Assembly (NCBI GenBank): GCA_963205025.1
Contig: CAUJHO010000040.1
Coordinates: 1-38,925, forward strand
Origin: Pseudomonadota bacterium
GTDB lineage: Bacteria > Pseudomonadota > Alphaproteobacteria > Caulobacterales > Caulobacteraceae
Direction: 5' to 3'
DNA length: 38,925 bases
How positions within the stretch are numbered: the first letter of the stretch is position 1; every line of letters begins with the position of its first letter. The notes beneath the pieces were generated by a model. It saw only the letters and a program-made list of their open reading frames with translations. It was not told the origin of the DNA and made no database searches. Shown piece by piece: positions 1-9,006 of the stretch. Both the position numbers and the translations under genes were made by a program.

Positions 1-179
1 GACAGGAAATGCGTCGGCTCTTCAGCGAGTTCCAACGCGCGACGCGCACCGCGGTCACCCCGCTCGGCCCGGCTCTGGAGCTTGGATTTGCGCGACGAGA
101 CGACAGCCATCTCGGTCATGGCGAACAGGCCGTTGAGCACCACCAGGAGCAGAACGACGACGATGGCGAAGGCTAGCAT
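1..179 (-). CDS. CNNM / HlyC-CorC family membrane transporter, N-terminal fragment
   Basis: Read on the minus strand from ATG at 179, the first ~59 codons give a hydrophobic helix (MLAFAIVVVLLLVVLNG), then FAMTEMAVVSSRKSKLQSRA, a run of basic residues, and LELAEEPTHFLS at the window edge. This is the typical start of the DUF21 membrane domain of the CNNM / HlyC-CorC ('hemolysin') family. Those proteins normally continue with more helices, a CBS pair and a CorC-HlyC domain, and are linked to Mg2+/Co2+ transport or efflux. Only the first helix and the cytoplasmic turn are present, so the substrate cannot be judged. The gene heads out of the window; about 90 bases separate its start from the stop of the upstream DUF3857 gene on the same strand. 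Confidence 0.8.
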   Translation of the reverse strand, partial: MLAFAIVVVLLLVVLNGLFAMTEMAVVSSRKSKLQSRAERGDRGARRALELAEEPTHFL

Positions 180-271
180 CTAAGGGGGAGGACCCGACGC
201 GGCCTCGTGGCCGCACCCACAGCTTAGGGCTTGCGGCGGTCGAATACCATGGGATTGTTGCACAGGACGTC

Positions 272-2299
272 CTAGGTCGCGCCCGCGCAGCGCGCGACGG
301 CCAGCAGGGTGATGATCAGAGCCCAGGCAATCCACCCCCAGGCCATGCCTCTGTGCCCCGAGGTCGGGGCGAACCGGCCGCCCTGCGCCCGCAGGATGAA
401 ACCGACACCGCTGTTGTTGGCGAGGCGATCCAGAAACGCGCGATAGGCCGTCGCCTGACTGGGGGCCAGAACCTCGCCCGGCACGGTCAGGCTGACGGTG
501 TGGACCCCGCGGCGTCGATCCAGCCATTCAAATCGTGCCCGCGCCTCCAGTCCCCCGGGGCCGTGGATCCGTTCGTCCCAGGGCGAGAAGTTGGTCTCGA
601 CCGCAAAGTGGAACTCGCGCCGGGTGACGACCTGCCGGGGTGCGCCCAGGGCGATGGGCTCACGCCGGGGCCCTTCGTCCAGAAAGGGGAGATTGGGGCG
701 GACCACATCATCGAACGACAGGAACTGGAAGCCGCCCTGCCCCACCGGCATCAGCGCCCGTTCGACGTCATAGACCTCGTGGACGGTCAGGGTGTTGGTG
801 TGGGCCAGGTCAGATACGGCCAGTGGTTCGACCGGCCGCAGCGGCGAATTGAGCTCGCGCTCCAGCTGTTCACGATAAAAGCCTGAAAGGGCTTCGGGGT
901 CGCGATTCTCAATCAGTCGGCGCGTATCGTCGGCCCGCCATCCGCGATGGGTGGTGGCACATTCGAGCCGGGTGGGCTGCCCGATCTCACGCGGGAAGGT
1001 CCAGCGTTCGACGACATCTCGAACGATCTGAAGCGGGGTCGGCTGGATACGCACCAGACCGGTCTGCTCCACCAGCGGAAGCGCCCAGCCGAACCGGGCC
1101 TGGGTCAGGTTGTCCAGATCGCCCGACTGGGGCGACATGGTGCCGTCCAGCCAGTAGTCGCGGCCATTCAGGCGCAGGCGCACGATACAGTGGTTGAAGG
1201 CGCGCGGGCTGGGAATGGAATTCTGGACATCGTCCCCCATGCCCACGTTCACGAGGGCACAGCACGCCTCCAGCCCCATCTGACGCAGCACCGACGTCAG
1301 CAGCACCGATGCGTCCTTGCAGTCGCCATAACGGGTCGACCAGATCGTCCGCAGCGCCCTCGGCCGAAACCCGCCCTCTCCGATCGCCACGGAATGATAG
1401 CGAAGGGTTCGCTGCACCAGGCGCAGCCCCTCGACCGCCCGGCCTGCTGGTGAGGAAACACGGGCCGAGATCGCCGCCACCTCGGAGGCCAGGTCTGCGG
1501 GCGGGCTGCCGTCGCTGACGGCTGATTCGTACATCGGTCGGAAAATGTCGGCCACCTGGCCCCAGGTCAGGGCCATGCCGATTTCGACCGCCTGATAGCC
1601 GACGCTCCAGGGCGGCGCGAACGACTCAGGCAGGTAGGGGGCCAGGTCGCGCACACGCCATGTGTAGATCCGACGACCGTTGCTGTCGCCGACGCGCGGC
1701 TGGGAAGCTCCTCCGAATCGGCGGATCAGCATCCGCACACCCGGCCGGGTGATGACACGACAGACGGTCTCGACCACCCGGGTTGACCACTGCAGCACGA
1801 AGAACCAGGAGAAGGCTCCCTGCAAGGCCGGCTGTTCGCCGACGATCGAATAGGAGACGTCGACGATGTCGCCTTCCCTCAGATCCGGGATCACCATGTG
1901 GGCCGTCATTCGCCCGTCATAGATGGCCCGCTCCAGATTGGGTTCCCGACGCATCAGCTCGAAGGCTTCCGGCCGGCCCTCGTCGCGGACCTCTTCGCCC
2001 CGGATGACCCGGATCCCGTGGATAATCAGGCGCTCACAGCGCGGATCATAGGCCGCATCAAAGCGAGCGGCCGACTGCAACCCGTCACGGCCGGTAATGG
2101 CGCGGACCAGCCGGGACGTGATCACTCGCTCCTGACCGGTGAGGTCCGCCTGGGCTTCGCTGAGCAGGACCGCAATGCCGTCGGTGCTGATGGCGCGCAG
2201 GTCGCGCCCCTCGGTCTGGACCGGGGGCACGGGAAACGACGCCGGCGGCGGCGCAAACTCAATGCCGCGCAGCGGTGTGCCAGATTGCCCGTCGCTCAC
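272..2299 (-). CDS. DUF3857 / transglutaminase-like domain protein
   Basis: The 675-residue protein starts at GTG (2299). Residues ~40-230 match the DUF3857 domain, which usually precedes a transglutaminase-core domain. The second domain shows a papain-like triad: Cys327 in YGDCKD, His370 in AFNHC and Asp385 in WLDGT. A C-terminal hydrophobic stretch (~651-670, WGWIAWALIITLLAVA) suggests a single membrane anchor, and there is no obvious N-terminal signal peptide. The family is widespread, but its substrate is unknown; the triad suggests a peptidase or acyl-transfer activity rather than proven crosslinking. It is divergent from the amine oxidase gene across about 145 bases. I am confident of the family but not of the biochemical role. 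Confidence 0.88.
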   Translation of the reverse strand: MSDGQSGTPLRGIEFAPPPASFPVPPVQTEGRDLRAISTDGIAVLLSEAQADLTGQERVITSRLVRAITGRDGLQSAARFDAAYDPRCERLIIHGIRVIRGEEVRDEGRPEAFELMRREPNLERAIYDGRMTAHMVIPDLREGDIVDVSYSIVGEQPALQGAFSWFFVLQWSTRVVETVCRVITRPGVRMLIRRFGGASQPRVGDSNGRRIYTWRVRDLAPYLPESFAPPWSVGYQAVEIGMALTWGQVADIFRPMYESAVSDGSPPADLASEVAAISARVSSPAGRAVEGLRLVQRTLRYHSVAIGEGGFRPRALRTIWSTRYGDCKDASVLLTSVLRQMGLEACCALVNVGMGDDVQNSIPSPRAFNHCIVRLRLNGRDYWLDGTMSPQSGDLDNLTQARFGWALPLVEQTGLVRIQPTPLQIVRDVVERWTFPREIGQPTRLECATTHRGWRADDTRRLIENRDPEALSGFYREQLERELNSPLRPVEPLAVSDLAHTNTLTVHEVYDVERALMPVGQGGFQFLSFDDVVRPNLPFLDEGPRREPIALGAPRQVVTRREFHFAVETNFSPWDERIHGPGGLEARARFEWLDRRRGVHTVSLTVPGEVLAPSQATAYRAFLDRLANNSGVGFILRAQGGRFAPTSGHRGMAWGWIAWALIITLLAVARCAGAT

Positions 2300-2444
2300 T
2301 CAGCGTCCCCCGAACCTCGTTCGAGAGTATCAGCCCCCCAATCTCTGGGAACCCCCTGACCGTTTTACGCGAATCCGGTCGCCACAAGGCACCTTGCCGA
2401 CGCGGCGCGGGCAGTTTCAGATGACGGCGTTCAAGGAGGGTCCC

Positions 2445-3737
2445 ATGTTCAATCGTCGTCACGCGCTGGCCGTGCTGGCCGGCTCTGTCGCGGCCTGCCG
2501 CGCCCCGTCCGGGGCGGAAGAGCCCGATGTGGTCGTGGTCGGTGCCGGGTCTGCGGGAATCGCCGCCGCCCACGCCCTGACCTCTGCCGGCAAATCCGTG
2601 CTGGTGCTGGAGGCCATGGGCCGGGTCGGCGGCCGAGCCTTCACCGAAAGCCAGACATTCGGTGCCCCCTTCGATGTCGGCTGCGCCTGGCTGCACAAGG
2701 CCGACGATAACCCCTATACCGCCTATGCGACGGCACAGGGCTTCACCCTGCAGCCGCACGAATACGATCTGGAACGGGTCTATTTCGGCAACCAGGCCGG
2801 CGACGCCGAGGCCGTCAATGAAGCAGAGCACGCCCTGGCCAATGCCATCGCCGACGCGCCCGCCGATGTCGCAGCCAGCACCGTCGTCGACATTGACACG
2901 CTGATCGAGGAAGCCGCCGGGGACTATCTGGGGGCGCTCGACATGGCCGTCGATCTCGATGATCTGTCGACCTTCGACTATGCCAATGCCGACGATCTCG
3001 AACCCAACATGCTGTGTGCAGAGGGCTTTGGATCGATCGTGCGACGCCGGGCGGGCGGCCTGCCGATCCGCACGGGCACGCCGGTTCGGGGCATTCGCTA
3101 TGATGGTCCGGGCGTGGTCGTTCAGACCGACGACGGCGAGATTCGGACGCGCGCGGTCATCGTCACCGTATCGACCGGCGTCCTGGCGGCTGACGTCATT
3201 CAGTTCACGCCGAACCTCCCGGTCGAGACGCTCCAGGCCATTCAGGACATTCCGATGGGGATGCTGGCCAAGATTCCGTTGCAGGTGCCGCGCGGTGCCT
3301 TTGGCCTGGAACCGTTCACCGACCTGATGCTGGCCCGCGCCGGCTATGACGATCTGTATTTCCTGTGTCACCCGTTCAACTACGACCTCATGGTGGGTTT
3401 CGTCGGCGGCGATCTGGGCTGGGAGATTTCGCGCGCCGGGCGGGAGGCCGCCATCGACTATGCCAAACAGGGGCTGGCCGACATGTTCGGCTCCAACGCC
3501 CCGGCCCAGGTCGTCAAGGGCAGCCTCACCCCCTGGGCCAGCAATCCGTGGACGCGCGGGGCCTATGCCGCCGCCAGGCCGGGCCGTTATGCGGCCAGGG
3601 CCGTGCTGGGACGCCCCATCGCCGACAAGGTCTTCTTCGCCGGTGAGGCGCTGGCCGGCGGCCTGATCCAGACCTGCGGCGGCGCTTTCCGCTCGGGTGA
3701 AGCTGCGGCGCGAACGGTGTTGAACACCCTCGGCTGA
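2445..3737 (+). CDS. Exported flavin-dependent amine oxidase (FAD/NAD(P)-binding)
   Basis: The 430-residue protein starts at ATG 2445, five bases after AAGGAGG (2433-2439); an in-frame ATG at 2421 lies upstream of that ribosome-binding site and is less likely. The N-terminus is MFNRRHALAVLAGSVAACRA: a twin arginine, a short hydrophobic stretch and VAAC, so it may be a Tat substrate and possibly a lipoprotein (Cys18). The Rossmann dinucleotide motif GAGSAG is at ~33-38, followed by LVLEAMGRVGGRAFT, the usual FAD-binding extension. The C-terminus has FFAGEALAGG and CGGAFRSGEAAA, typical of the monoamine oxidase / polyamine oxidase fold. At 430 residues it fits the family. The natural substrate cannot be inferred. 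The gene stands alone on its strand and is closed by the hairpin at 3743-3770. Confidence 0.88.
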   Translation: MFNRRHALAVLAGSVAACRAPSGAEEPDVVVVGAGSAGIAAAHALTSAGKSVLVLEAMGRVGGRAFTESQTFGAPFDVGCAWLHKADDNPYTAYATAQGFTLQPHEYDLERVYFGNQAGDAEAVNEAEHALANAIADAPADVAASTVVDIDTLIEEAAGDYLGALDMAVDLDDLSTFDYANADDLEPNMLCAEGFGSIVRRRAGGLPIRTGTPVRGIRYDGPGVVVQTDDGEIRTRAVIVTVSTGVLAADVIQFTPNLPVETLQAIQDIPMGMLAKIPLQVPRGAFGLEPFTDLMLARAGYDDLYFLCHPFNYDLMVGFVGGDLGWEISRAGREAAIDYAKQGLADMFGSNAPAQVVKGSLTPWASNPWTRGAYAAARPGRYAARAVLGRPIADKVFFAGEALAGGLIQTCGGAFRSGEAAARTVLNTLG

Positions 3738-3742
3738 AACGA

Positions 3743-3770
3743 AAACGCCCGGCGCGAGGGCCGGGCGTTT
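3743..3770. terminator. Bidirectional hairpin between amine oxidase and petC
   Basis: A perfect 10-bp stem AAACGCCCGG / CCGGGCGTTT with an 8-nt loop sits six bases after the amine oxidase stop and 25 bases from the petC stop on the other strand. The A-rich left flank and T-rich right end give a short U run in either direction, so it can act as a rho-independent terminator for both convergent genes. Confidence 0.85.
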
Positions 3771-3795
3771 CCAGTCTTGCTGATCAGGCGAGGCC

Positions 3796-4653
3796 TCAGT
3801 GGCCGACGTCGCGCCAGATCTTCTTGTAGCTGAACCAGGTGATCACCCCGAACAGCAACAGATAGATCAGGACGGCAAAGCCGGTACGCTTGCGTTCGAC
3901 CTGATGCGGATCGGACGCCCAGGCCAGGAAGGCCGCCACATCCTGCGCCATCTGGTCGACCGTCGGCTCGGTGCCGTCGTCATAGGTCACGGCACCCGCT
4001 ATCAGCGGCGGGGCCATGGCGATGAAACCTCCGGGCGGAACATGATGATCGTCGCCCTCCCAGAACGGGCTCATGTCGCCGTTCATATAGGGATTGTAAT
4101 GCTGGCCGGGATTGATCCGCAGGCCGTCGGGCGCATCCCGATAGCCGGTCAGGATCGAATAGACGTACTCCGCGCCACCATGACGGGCCTTGGTAATCAC
4201 CGACAGGTCCGGCGGAGCCGCCCCCCCATTGGCAAAGGCCGCCGCCGTCGAATTCGCGAACGGAGCCCGGAAGTGATCGGCCGGCGTGGCCGGACGCATG
4301 ATGGCTTCGCCGGTCTCGGTGTCGACGTCCGGCACCTCGATCTGGGCGGCGATGGCCGCGACGTAAGGGTTGCGGGCGGCGTCATAGTGCTCGTCATAGA
4401 AGGGGCCGCCTTCCTGTCCGAGCATCCGGTAGGCCATCAGGTTCATCGAGTGGCAGGCCGCGCAGACCTGCTCATAGACCCGGTAGCCGCGCTGCAGTTG
4501 CCCCTGGTCGAAGGTCCCGAACGGCCCTTCGAAGCTGAAGTTGACGTTGCGCGGATGCAGGGCCCCGCCTTCGGCCTGGGCCGCGCCGGCCCCCATCAGG
4601 GCAGCGGCGGCGAAGAGGCCGGCAGCGACGCGCTTGGAGAGCGTGGTGATCAT
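3796..4653 (-). CDS. petC: Cytochrome c1, bc1 complex
   Basis: The 285-residue precursor has a signal peptide (cleavage probably after AGAAQA, residue ~27) and the haem c attachment motif CAACH at 64-68. A C-terminal anchor helix (about 256-275, TGFAVLIYLLLFGVITWF) is followed by YKKIWRDVGH, the usual cytochrome c1 tail. GGFIAMAPPL near residue ~210 is the likely region of the axial methionine ligand. In the respiratory chain cytochrome c1 passes electrons from the Rieske protein to soluble or membrane cytochrome c on the periplasmic side. ATG 4653 lies six bases after the petB stop, so it is the last gene of petA-petB-petC. Confidence 0.97.
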   Translation of the reverse strand: MITTLSKRVAAGLFAAAALMGAGAAQAEGGALHPRNVNFSFEGPFGTFDQGQLQRGYRVYEQVCAACHSMNLMAYRMLGQEGGPFYDEHYDAARNPYVAAIAAQIEVPDVDTETGEAIMRPATPADHFRAPFANSTAAAFANGGAAPPDLSVITKARHGGAEYVYSILTGYRDAPDGLRINPGQHYNPYMNGDMSPFWEGDDHHVPPGGFIAMAPPLIAGAVTYDDGTEPTVDQMAQDVAAFLAWASDPHQVERKRTGFAVLIYLLLFGVITWFSYKKIWRDVGH

Positions 4654-4659
4654 CGCGGC

Positions 4660-5964
4660 TTAGCCCTTCTGTTCGGCTTCAGAGCCGGACAGTACCGGCT
4701 CGGAGATGGACGCCGGCACCGGCGAAGGAGTCTCCTTCAGTCCGACCCAGGGCATCAGGACCAGGAAGAAGAGGAAGTAGTAGGCCGTCAGAACGCGCGT
4801 CAGCCACAGGTAGGTGTTGATGTCACCATCAAAGAGGGTGAAGCCGCCACCGATGCCCGGAATGACGTTGGCGTCCGGAAGTTGGGCCCCGCACCATCCC
4901 AGGCCGATGCAGACCACGACGAAAATGACGAACAGCTTCTTCATGGTCGGGCGGTAGCGCATTGAGCGCACCCGCGAGGTGTCGAGCCAGGGCAGGACGA
5001 ACAGCACGCCGATGGCCGCGAACATGGCGACCACACCGCCGAACTTGTCGGGGATGGCCCGCAGGATCGCGTAGAACGGCAGCATGTACCATTCCGGCAC
5101 GATGTGGGCCGGGGTCTGCAGCGGGTTCGCCTCGATGTAGTTGTCAGCGTGGCCCAGTGCGTTCGGCAGGAAGAAGACGAACACCGCAAACAGCATCAGG
5201 AACAGGATGATGGCAAAGCCGTCCTTGACCGTGAAGTACGGATGGAACGGCAGCGTGTCCTGGGCTCGCGTCTCCTTGGGCAGCAGGATCCCGACCGGAT
5301 TGCTCTGACCGACCTGGTGCAGCGCCCACAGGTGCAGGAACACCACGCCCGCAATGGCGAACGGCAGCAGGTAATGCAGCGAGAAGAAGCGGTTCAGGGT
5401 CGCATTGTCGATCGCCGGACCGCCGCGCAGCCAGATCAGGATCGGCTCGCCGACGACCGGGATCGCCCCGATCAGATTGGTGATCACCTCGGCACCCCAG
5501 TAGGACATCTGGCCCCACGGCAGGACGTAACCCAGGAAGGCGGTCGCGATCAGCAGGAAGAAGATGACGCAGCCCAGGATCCAGATCATCTCACGCGGCT
5601 GCTTGTACGAGCCGTAATACAGACCGCGGAACATGTGGATATAGACCGCGATGAAGAACATCGAGGCCCCGTTGGCGTGGACGTAGCGGATCAGCCAGCC
5701 GCTCGGAACGTCGCGCATGATGCGCTCGACCGAATCGAAGGCCAGCGCCGTGTTCGGCGTATAGTGCATGGCCAGGGCGATGCCGGTGGCGATCTGCACC
5801 ACCAGGCACAACGTCAGAATGGCCCCGAAGGTCCACCAGTAGTTCAGGTTCCTCGGGGTCGGCAGCGCCATATAGTCCGCGCCAAAGCGGATGATCGGCA
5901 GGCGCGCGTCCAGCCACTTTTCGATGCCGGTCTTCGGCTCGTAGGTCGATTCGTGATCGCTCAT
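4660..5964 (-). CDS. petB: Cytochrome b, bc1 complex
   Basis: The 434-residue protein starts at ATG 5964 ([10 protein letters not shown]). The frame stays open upstream to 6024, but that part overlaps petA and is not expected to be coding. It is a polytopic membrane protein with the conserved histidine-bearing helices that hold haems bL and bH (for example [20 protein letters not shown]) and the Qo-site motif PEWY in [17 protein letters not shown]. It forms the quinol oxidation and quinone reduction sites of the complex. The petA stop is only seven bases upstream of its start and petC follows by six, so the three genes are one operon. Length is normal for an alphaproteobacterial cytochrome b. 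Confidence 0.97.
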   Translation of the reverse strand: MSDHESTYEPKTGIEKWLDARLPIIRFGADYMALPTPRNLNYWWTFGAILTLCLVVQIATGIALAMHYTPNTALAFDSVERIMRDVPSGWLIRYVHANGASMFFIAVYIHMFRGLYYGSYKQPREMIWILGCVIFFLLIATAFLGYVLPWGQMSYWGAEVITNLIGAIPVVGEPILIWLRGGPAIDNATLNRFFSLHYLLPFAIAGVVFLHLWALHQVGQSNPVGILLPKETRAQDTLPFHPYFTVKDGFAIILFLMLFAVFVFFLPNALGHADNYIEANPLQTPAHIVPEWYMLPFYAILRAIPDKFGGVVAMFAAIGVLFVLPWLDTSRVRSMRYRPTMKKLFVIFVVVCIGLGWCGAQLPDANVIPGIGGGFTLFDGDINTYLWLTRVLTAYYFLFFLVLMPWVGLKETPSPVPASISEPVLSGSEAEQKG

Positions 5965-5971
5965 GGATGCC

Positions 5972-6505
5972 TCAGCCGATCCGGATGGATGTGTCGGACA
6001 GGTACTCGTACTCGGGCACCACAAGGTTCAGCGGCGCCGGTCCCTTACGGATGCGGCCCGACGCGTCATAGTGCGAACCGTGGCACGGGCAGAACCATCC
6101 GCCAAAGTCGCCGGTCCCGAAGGTCGGCACGCAACCCAGGTGCGTACAGGAGCCCACCACGATCAGATATTTCTCGTGGCCTTCCTTGGTGCGCTCCGCG
6201 TCGGTCTGCGGCGGGCTGCCGACGGCACCTTCGCCAATCAGCTCTTCCAGCTCGGCGTTGGTGCGATAGCGCACGAACACCGGCTTGCCCTGCCAGCGCA
6301 CGACCACCTGCGAGCCCTCGGCCACCTTGGTCAGATCAAACTCAATGGACGCCAGCGCCACCGTGTCGGCCGCCGGGTTCATCTGATTGATCAACGGCCA
6401 CACGCAGGCGGCACCCGCGCCGATGGCCGCAGCCCCCGCCGCAATGTGAATAAAGTCGCGGCGATTCGGATCGCCGCTGTCATCGTGAACGACCTGATCG
6501 GTCAC
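5972..6505 (-). CDS. petA: Rieske iron-sulfur subunit, bc1 complex
   Basis: The 177-residue protein starts at GTG 6505, preceded by AAGGTGG; the longer open frame to 6706 has no family similarity in its extra 67 residues. A twin-arginine motif ([11 protein letters not shown], Arg15-Arg16) comes before a hydrophobic anchor, as expected for a Tat-exported but uncleaved Rieske protein. The 2Fe-2S ligands are in CTHLGC (120-125) and CPCHGSH (139-145), including the two cysteines of the stabilising disulfide. It takes electrons from quinol at the Qo site of PetB and hands them to PetC. It is the first gene of the operon, and the ~160 bases upstream probably hold the operon promoter. Confidence 0.97.
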   Translation of the reverse strand: MTDQVVHDDSGDPNRRDFIHIAAGAAAIGAGAACVWPLINQMNPAADTVALASIEFDLTKVAEGSQVVVRWQGKPVFVRYRTNAELEELIGEGAVGSPPQTDAERTKEGHEKYLIVVGSCTHLGCVPTFGTGDFGGWFCPCHGSHYDASGRIRKGPAPLNLVVPEYEYLSDTSIRIG

Positions 6506-6576
6506 TGAGCCCACCTTCGTCAGGGCCGCGAATGCGCGAACGCCGTCGCGGCAGCAATAGCCGTACGTTCGACCGG

Positions 6577-6604
6577 GCTTAGAGCCGGCTCGCGGCTTTT
6601 TCAA
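6577..6604 (-). promoter_or_regulatory. Possible petABC promoter
   Basis: On the minus strand TTGAAA (6604-6599) is followed by an A-G-C rich spacer and CTCTAAGC (6584-6577). This loosely resembles the Caulobacter housekeeping pattern (TTG-type -35, GCTAnAwC-type -10). It lies about 70 bases upstream of the petA GTG. It is only a pattern match in the right place. Confidence 0.3.
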
Positions 6605-6668
6605 CTGGCCAGTTCGTCGAAATCCACGCTTTCGCGTATCCAGACCCCTTGTTGCGATTGGCTCGCAG

Positions 6669-7946
6669 CTACTCGGCCGCGCCGTCCAGCTCTTCGAGGG
6701 TCGCATAGTTGGCCGGCTCGTCGGCCAGCTCTGCCGCTACCGCCTCGACCCGCCGCATGACGCGCAGCATGTTGCCGCCGGCCAGCAGGGCCAGGTCTTC
6801 GTCCGACCAGCCGCGTCGCGCCAGCTCTTCCAGCAGGGTCGGGTAGTCCTCCACCCCGTTTAGACCCTCGACGGTCGTTTCGATGCCGTCGAAATCACCG
6901 CCCAGTCCGACATGGTCCGCGCCGGCCACATCACGGACATGCTCGATATGGTCAGCGACCTGGCTGAGAGTGGCGATCGGTTGCGGGTGCTCCGCTTCCC
7001 AGGCTGCCAGGGCGGCCTCAACGGCGGCATCGTCTGCCGTGCCGCGATCAGGCCATTGGGCCATCAGCCGTTCATTCTCGGCGGCGCGCGCCCGGCTCCA
7101 GTCGCGGATTTCCTGCGAGATGAAAACCGGCACGAAGGTCACCATGACCACCCCGCCGTTCTCGGCCACGCGACGCAGGACCGCGTCCGGCACGTTTCTG
7201 GGATGATCATCCAGCGCGAAGGCCGAGGAGTGCGAGAAGATCACCGGGGCCCGCGTGGCATCCAGAGCGTCATTCATCGTCGCCTCGGAAACGTGGCTCA
7301 GGTCCACCAGCATCCCCAGCCGGTTCATCTCGCGCACCACCGCCACGCCGAACGGTGTCAGGCCGTCATGCGCCGCCGCATCGGTCGAGGCGTCGGCCCA
7401 GTCCAGATTCTGCGAATGGGTCAGGGTGATGTAGCGCACGCCCAGCGCCTGGAATGACCGCAGCACCCCGAGGGAATTGTCCAGGGCGTTGCCACCCTCC
7501 ATACCGATCAGAGAGGCGATACGACCCTCGGCATGCGCGCGCTCGATATCGTCGGCGGTATAGGCCATGGCGAAGACGTCCGGGTGACGGCGCACCAGTT
7601 CCCGGACCAGGTCGATCTGACGCATCACCTGGACGGCGGCGCGCGGACCGTCCAGCGACGCCGGGACATAGACCGACCAGAACTGGCCGCCGACGCCGCC
7701 CGCCCTCAGGCGCGCGATGTCGGTGTGCATGGGCGGATCGAGCTGGGCCAGATCCTGGGTCACATCAAGCTGGCGCGCATCACCATTCCAGCGTCCGGCC
7801 ACCTGCCAGGGCAGGTCGTTGTGTCCGTCGATCAGGGGGGTCGCCGCCAACACCGCGCGCACGCGCTCGGCTTCTGGGCTGTTCTGGGCGGCGGCGGGGG
7901 TGGTGATCATGGCAAGGGCAGCGGTGAGATACAGAATACGGCGCAC
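6669..7946 (-). CDS. Exported membrane dipeptidase (peptidase family M19)
   Basis: I start this 425-residue protein at GTG 7946, six bases after AGGAG; the open frame to 8039 adds residues without a signal-like pattern. The N-terminus VRRILYLTAALAMITTPAAAQNS is a signal peptide, with likely cleavage after residue 20. Metal-site motifs of renal dipeptidase are in order: DGHNDLP (His42, Asp44), IGMEGGNAL with the bridging Glu, VDLSHVSE and IFSHSSAFAL, then GLGGDFDG. These are zinc enzymes that hydrolyse L-amino-acid/dehydro or L,D-dipeptides. A periplasmic role in peptide scavenging or cell-wall peptide turnover is plausible but not shown. The gene is divergent from hemF (70 bases) and sits just upstream of petA. 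Confidence 0.9.
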   Translation of the reverse strand: MRRILYLTAALAMITTPAAAQNSPEAERVRAVLAATPLIDGHNDLPWQVAGRWNGDARQLDVTQDLAQLDPPMHTDIARLRAGGVGGQFWSVYVPASLDGPRAAVQVMRQIDLVRELVRRHPDVFAMAYTADDIERAHAEGRIASLIGMEGGNALDNSLGVLRSFQALGVRYITLTHSQNLDWADASTDAAAHDGLTPFGVAVVREMNRLGMLVDLSHVSEATMNDALDATRAPVIFSHSSAFALDDHPRNVPDAVLRRVAENGGVVMVTFVPVFISQEIRDWSRARAAENERLMAQWPDRGTADDAAVEAALAAWEAEHPQPIATLSQVADHIEHVRDVAGADHVGLGGDFDGIETTVEGLNGVEDYPTLLEELARRGWSDEDLALLAGGNMLRVMRRVEAVAAELADEPANYATLEELDGAAE

Positions 7947-8016
7947 ATCAAACTCCTGAAGCTGGCGCATCATAACCGGGGTGACGGCACCGCGCGACTG
8001 TGATTGAAGGCCCGCC

Positions 8017-8892
8017 ATGACCCTGGAACTCGACACCAACGAACGTCAGGAGCTTTCGCGCGCCTGGTTCGAAAGCTTCCGCGACCAGCTCTGTGCCGCC
8101 CTCGAAGCCCTTGAAGACGCCGCCGATCCCGACCTCTATCCCGGCGAGGCCGGCCGCTTCGAGCGCACCGCCTGGACGCGCGACGGTGACGGCGGCGGCG
8201 GCGTCGCCTCCATCCTGAGGGGGCGCGTCTTCGAAAAGGCCGGGGTCCATGTCTCGACCGTCTGGGGCCAGTTCACGCCCGAGTTCGCCAAGGCGATCCC
8301 CGGGGCCGAGACCGACCCGCGCTTTCACGCCACCGGCGTCAGCGTGATCATCCACCCCAGAAATCCGCACATTCCGACGTCGCACATGAACACGCGGCTG
8401 ATCACCACGACCCGATCCTGGTTCGGCGGCGGCGGCGACCTGACGCCGATGCTGAATGCCCAGCGCAATCAGGACAATCCCGACGCCGTGGCCTTTCACG
8501 CCGCCATGAAGGCCGCCTGCGACACCCACGACCCCGCCTGGTATGAGAAATACAAGGCCTGGTGCGACGAGTACTTCTTCCTGCCGCACCGCCATGAGCC
8601 ACGCGGAATCGGCGGCATCTTCTATGACCACCACGACTCGGGCGATTTCGCGCGCGACTTCGGCTTCACCCGCGATGTCGGCCTGGCCTTCATGAACAGC
8701 TACAGCCAAATCGTTCGCAACCGCATGGGACAGGCCTGGACTCCCGCCGAGCGTGACGAGCAGTTGGTCCGGCGCGGTCGCTACGTCGAGTTCAACCTGC
8801 TCTACGATCGTGGCACCACCTTCGGCCTGAAGACCGGCGGCAATGTCGAATCGATCCTCAGCTCCATGCCGCCCGTGGTGAAGTGGCCCTAG
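8017..8892 (+). CDS. hemF: Oxygen-dependent coproporphyrinogen III oxidase
   Basis: This 291-residue protein carries the hallmark stretches of Hem[46 protein letters not shown], and [20 protein letters not shown] near the end. It converts coproporphyrinogen III to protoporphyrinogen IX using O2, a cytoplasmic step of haem synthesis. ATG 8017 has GAAGG six bases upstream. A haem gene close to the petABC operon may reflect shared demand for haem, although the two are on opposite strands with the dipeptidase between them. Length and motifs are complete. Confidence 0.97.
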   Translation: MTLELDTNERQELSRAWFESFRDQLCAALEALEDAADPDLYPGEAGRFERTAWTRDGDGGGGVASILRGRVFEKAGVHVSTVWGQFTPEFAKAIPGAETDPRFHATGVSVIIHPRNPHIPTSHMNTRLITTTRSWFGGGGDLTPMLNAQRNQDNPDAVAFHAAMKAACDTHDPAWYEKYKAWCDEYFFLPHRHEPRGIGGIFYDHHDSGDFARDFGFTRDVGLAFMNSYSQIVRNRMGQAWTPAERDEQLVRRGRYVEFNLLYDRGTTFGLKTGGNVESILSSMPPVVKWP

Positions 8893-8908
8893 GGGCCCTC
8901 CAACGCCC

Positions 8909-8986
8909 GTCATCCCCGGGCTTATCCCGGGGATCTCGATCCAGGTTCACCCCGCCAGGGATGGCCGGGACACGCCCGGCCATGAC
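8909..8986. repeat. Double-hairpin palindromic intergenic repeat (REP/REPIN-like)
   Basis: Between the convergent hemF and amidotransferase genes lies a 78-bp element. Hairpin 1 is ATCCCCGGG-CTTAT-CCCGGGGAT (8912-8934), and hairpin 2 is ATGGCCGGG-ACACG-CCCGGCCAT (8961-8983). Both have 9-bp perfect stems and 5-nt loops. The outer ends are GTCAT (8909-8913) and ATGAC (8982-8986), so the whole unit is also an inverted repeat. The form resembles dispersed REP-type elements of high-GC alphaproteobacteria. I see only this copy in the window. It may also stop transcription from both sides. Confidence 0.75.
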
Positions 8987-9006
8987 ATGCGGAATAACGC
9001 GCGCCA

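Noticed and set aside
6506..6706. Extension of the Rieske frame upstream to 6706
   Set aside because: The extra 67 residues are basic and lack family similarity, while the GTG at 6505 has an AAGGTGG site and gives a normal Tat N-terminus.
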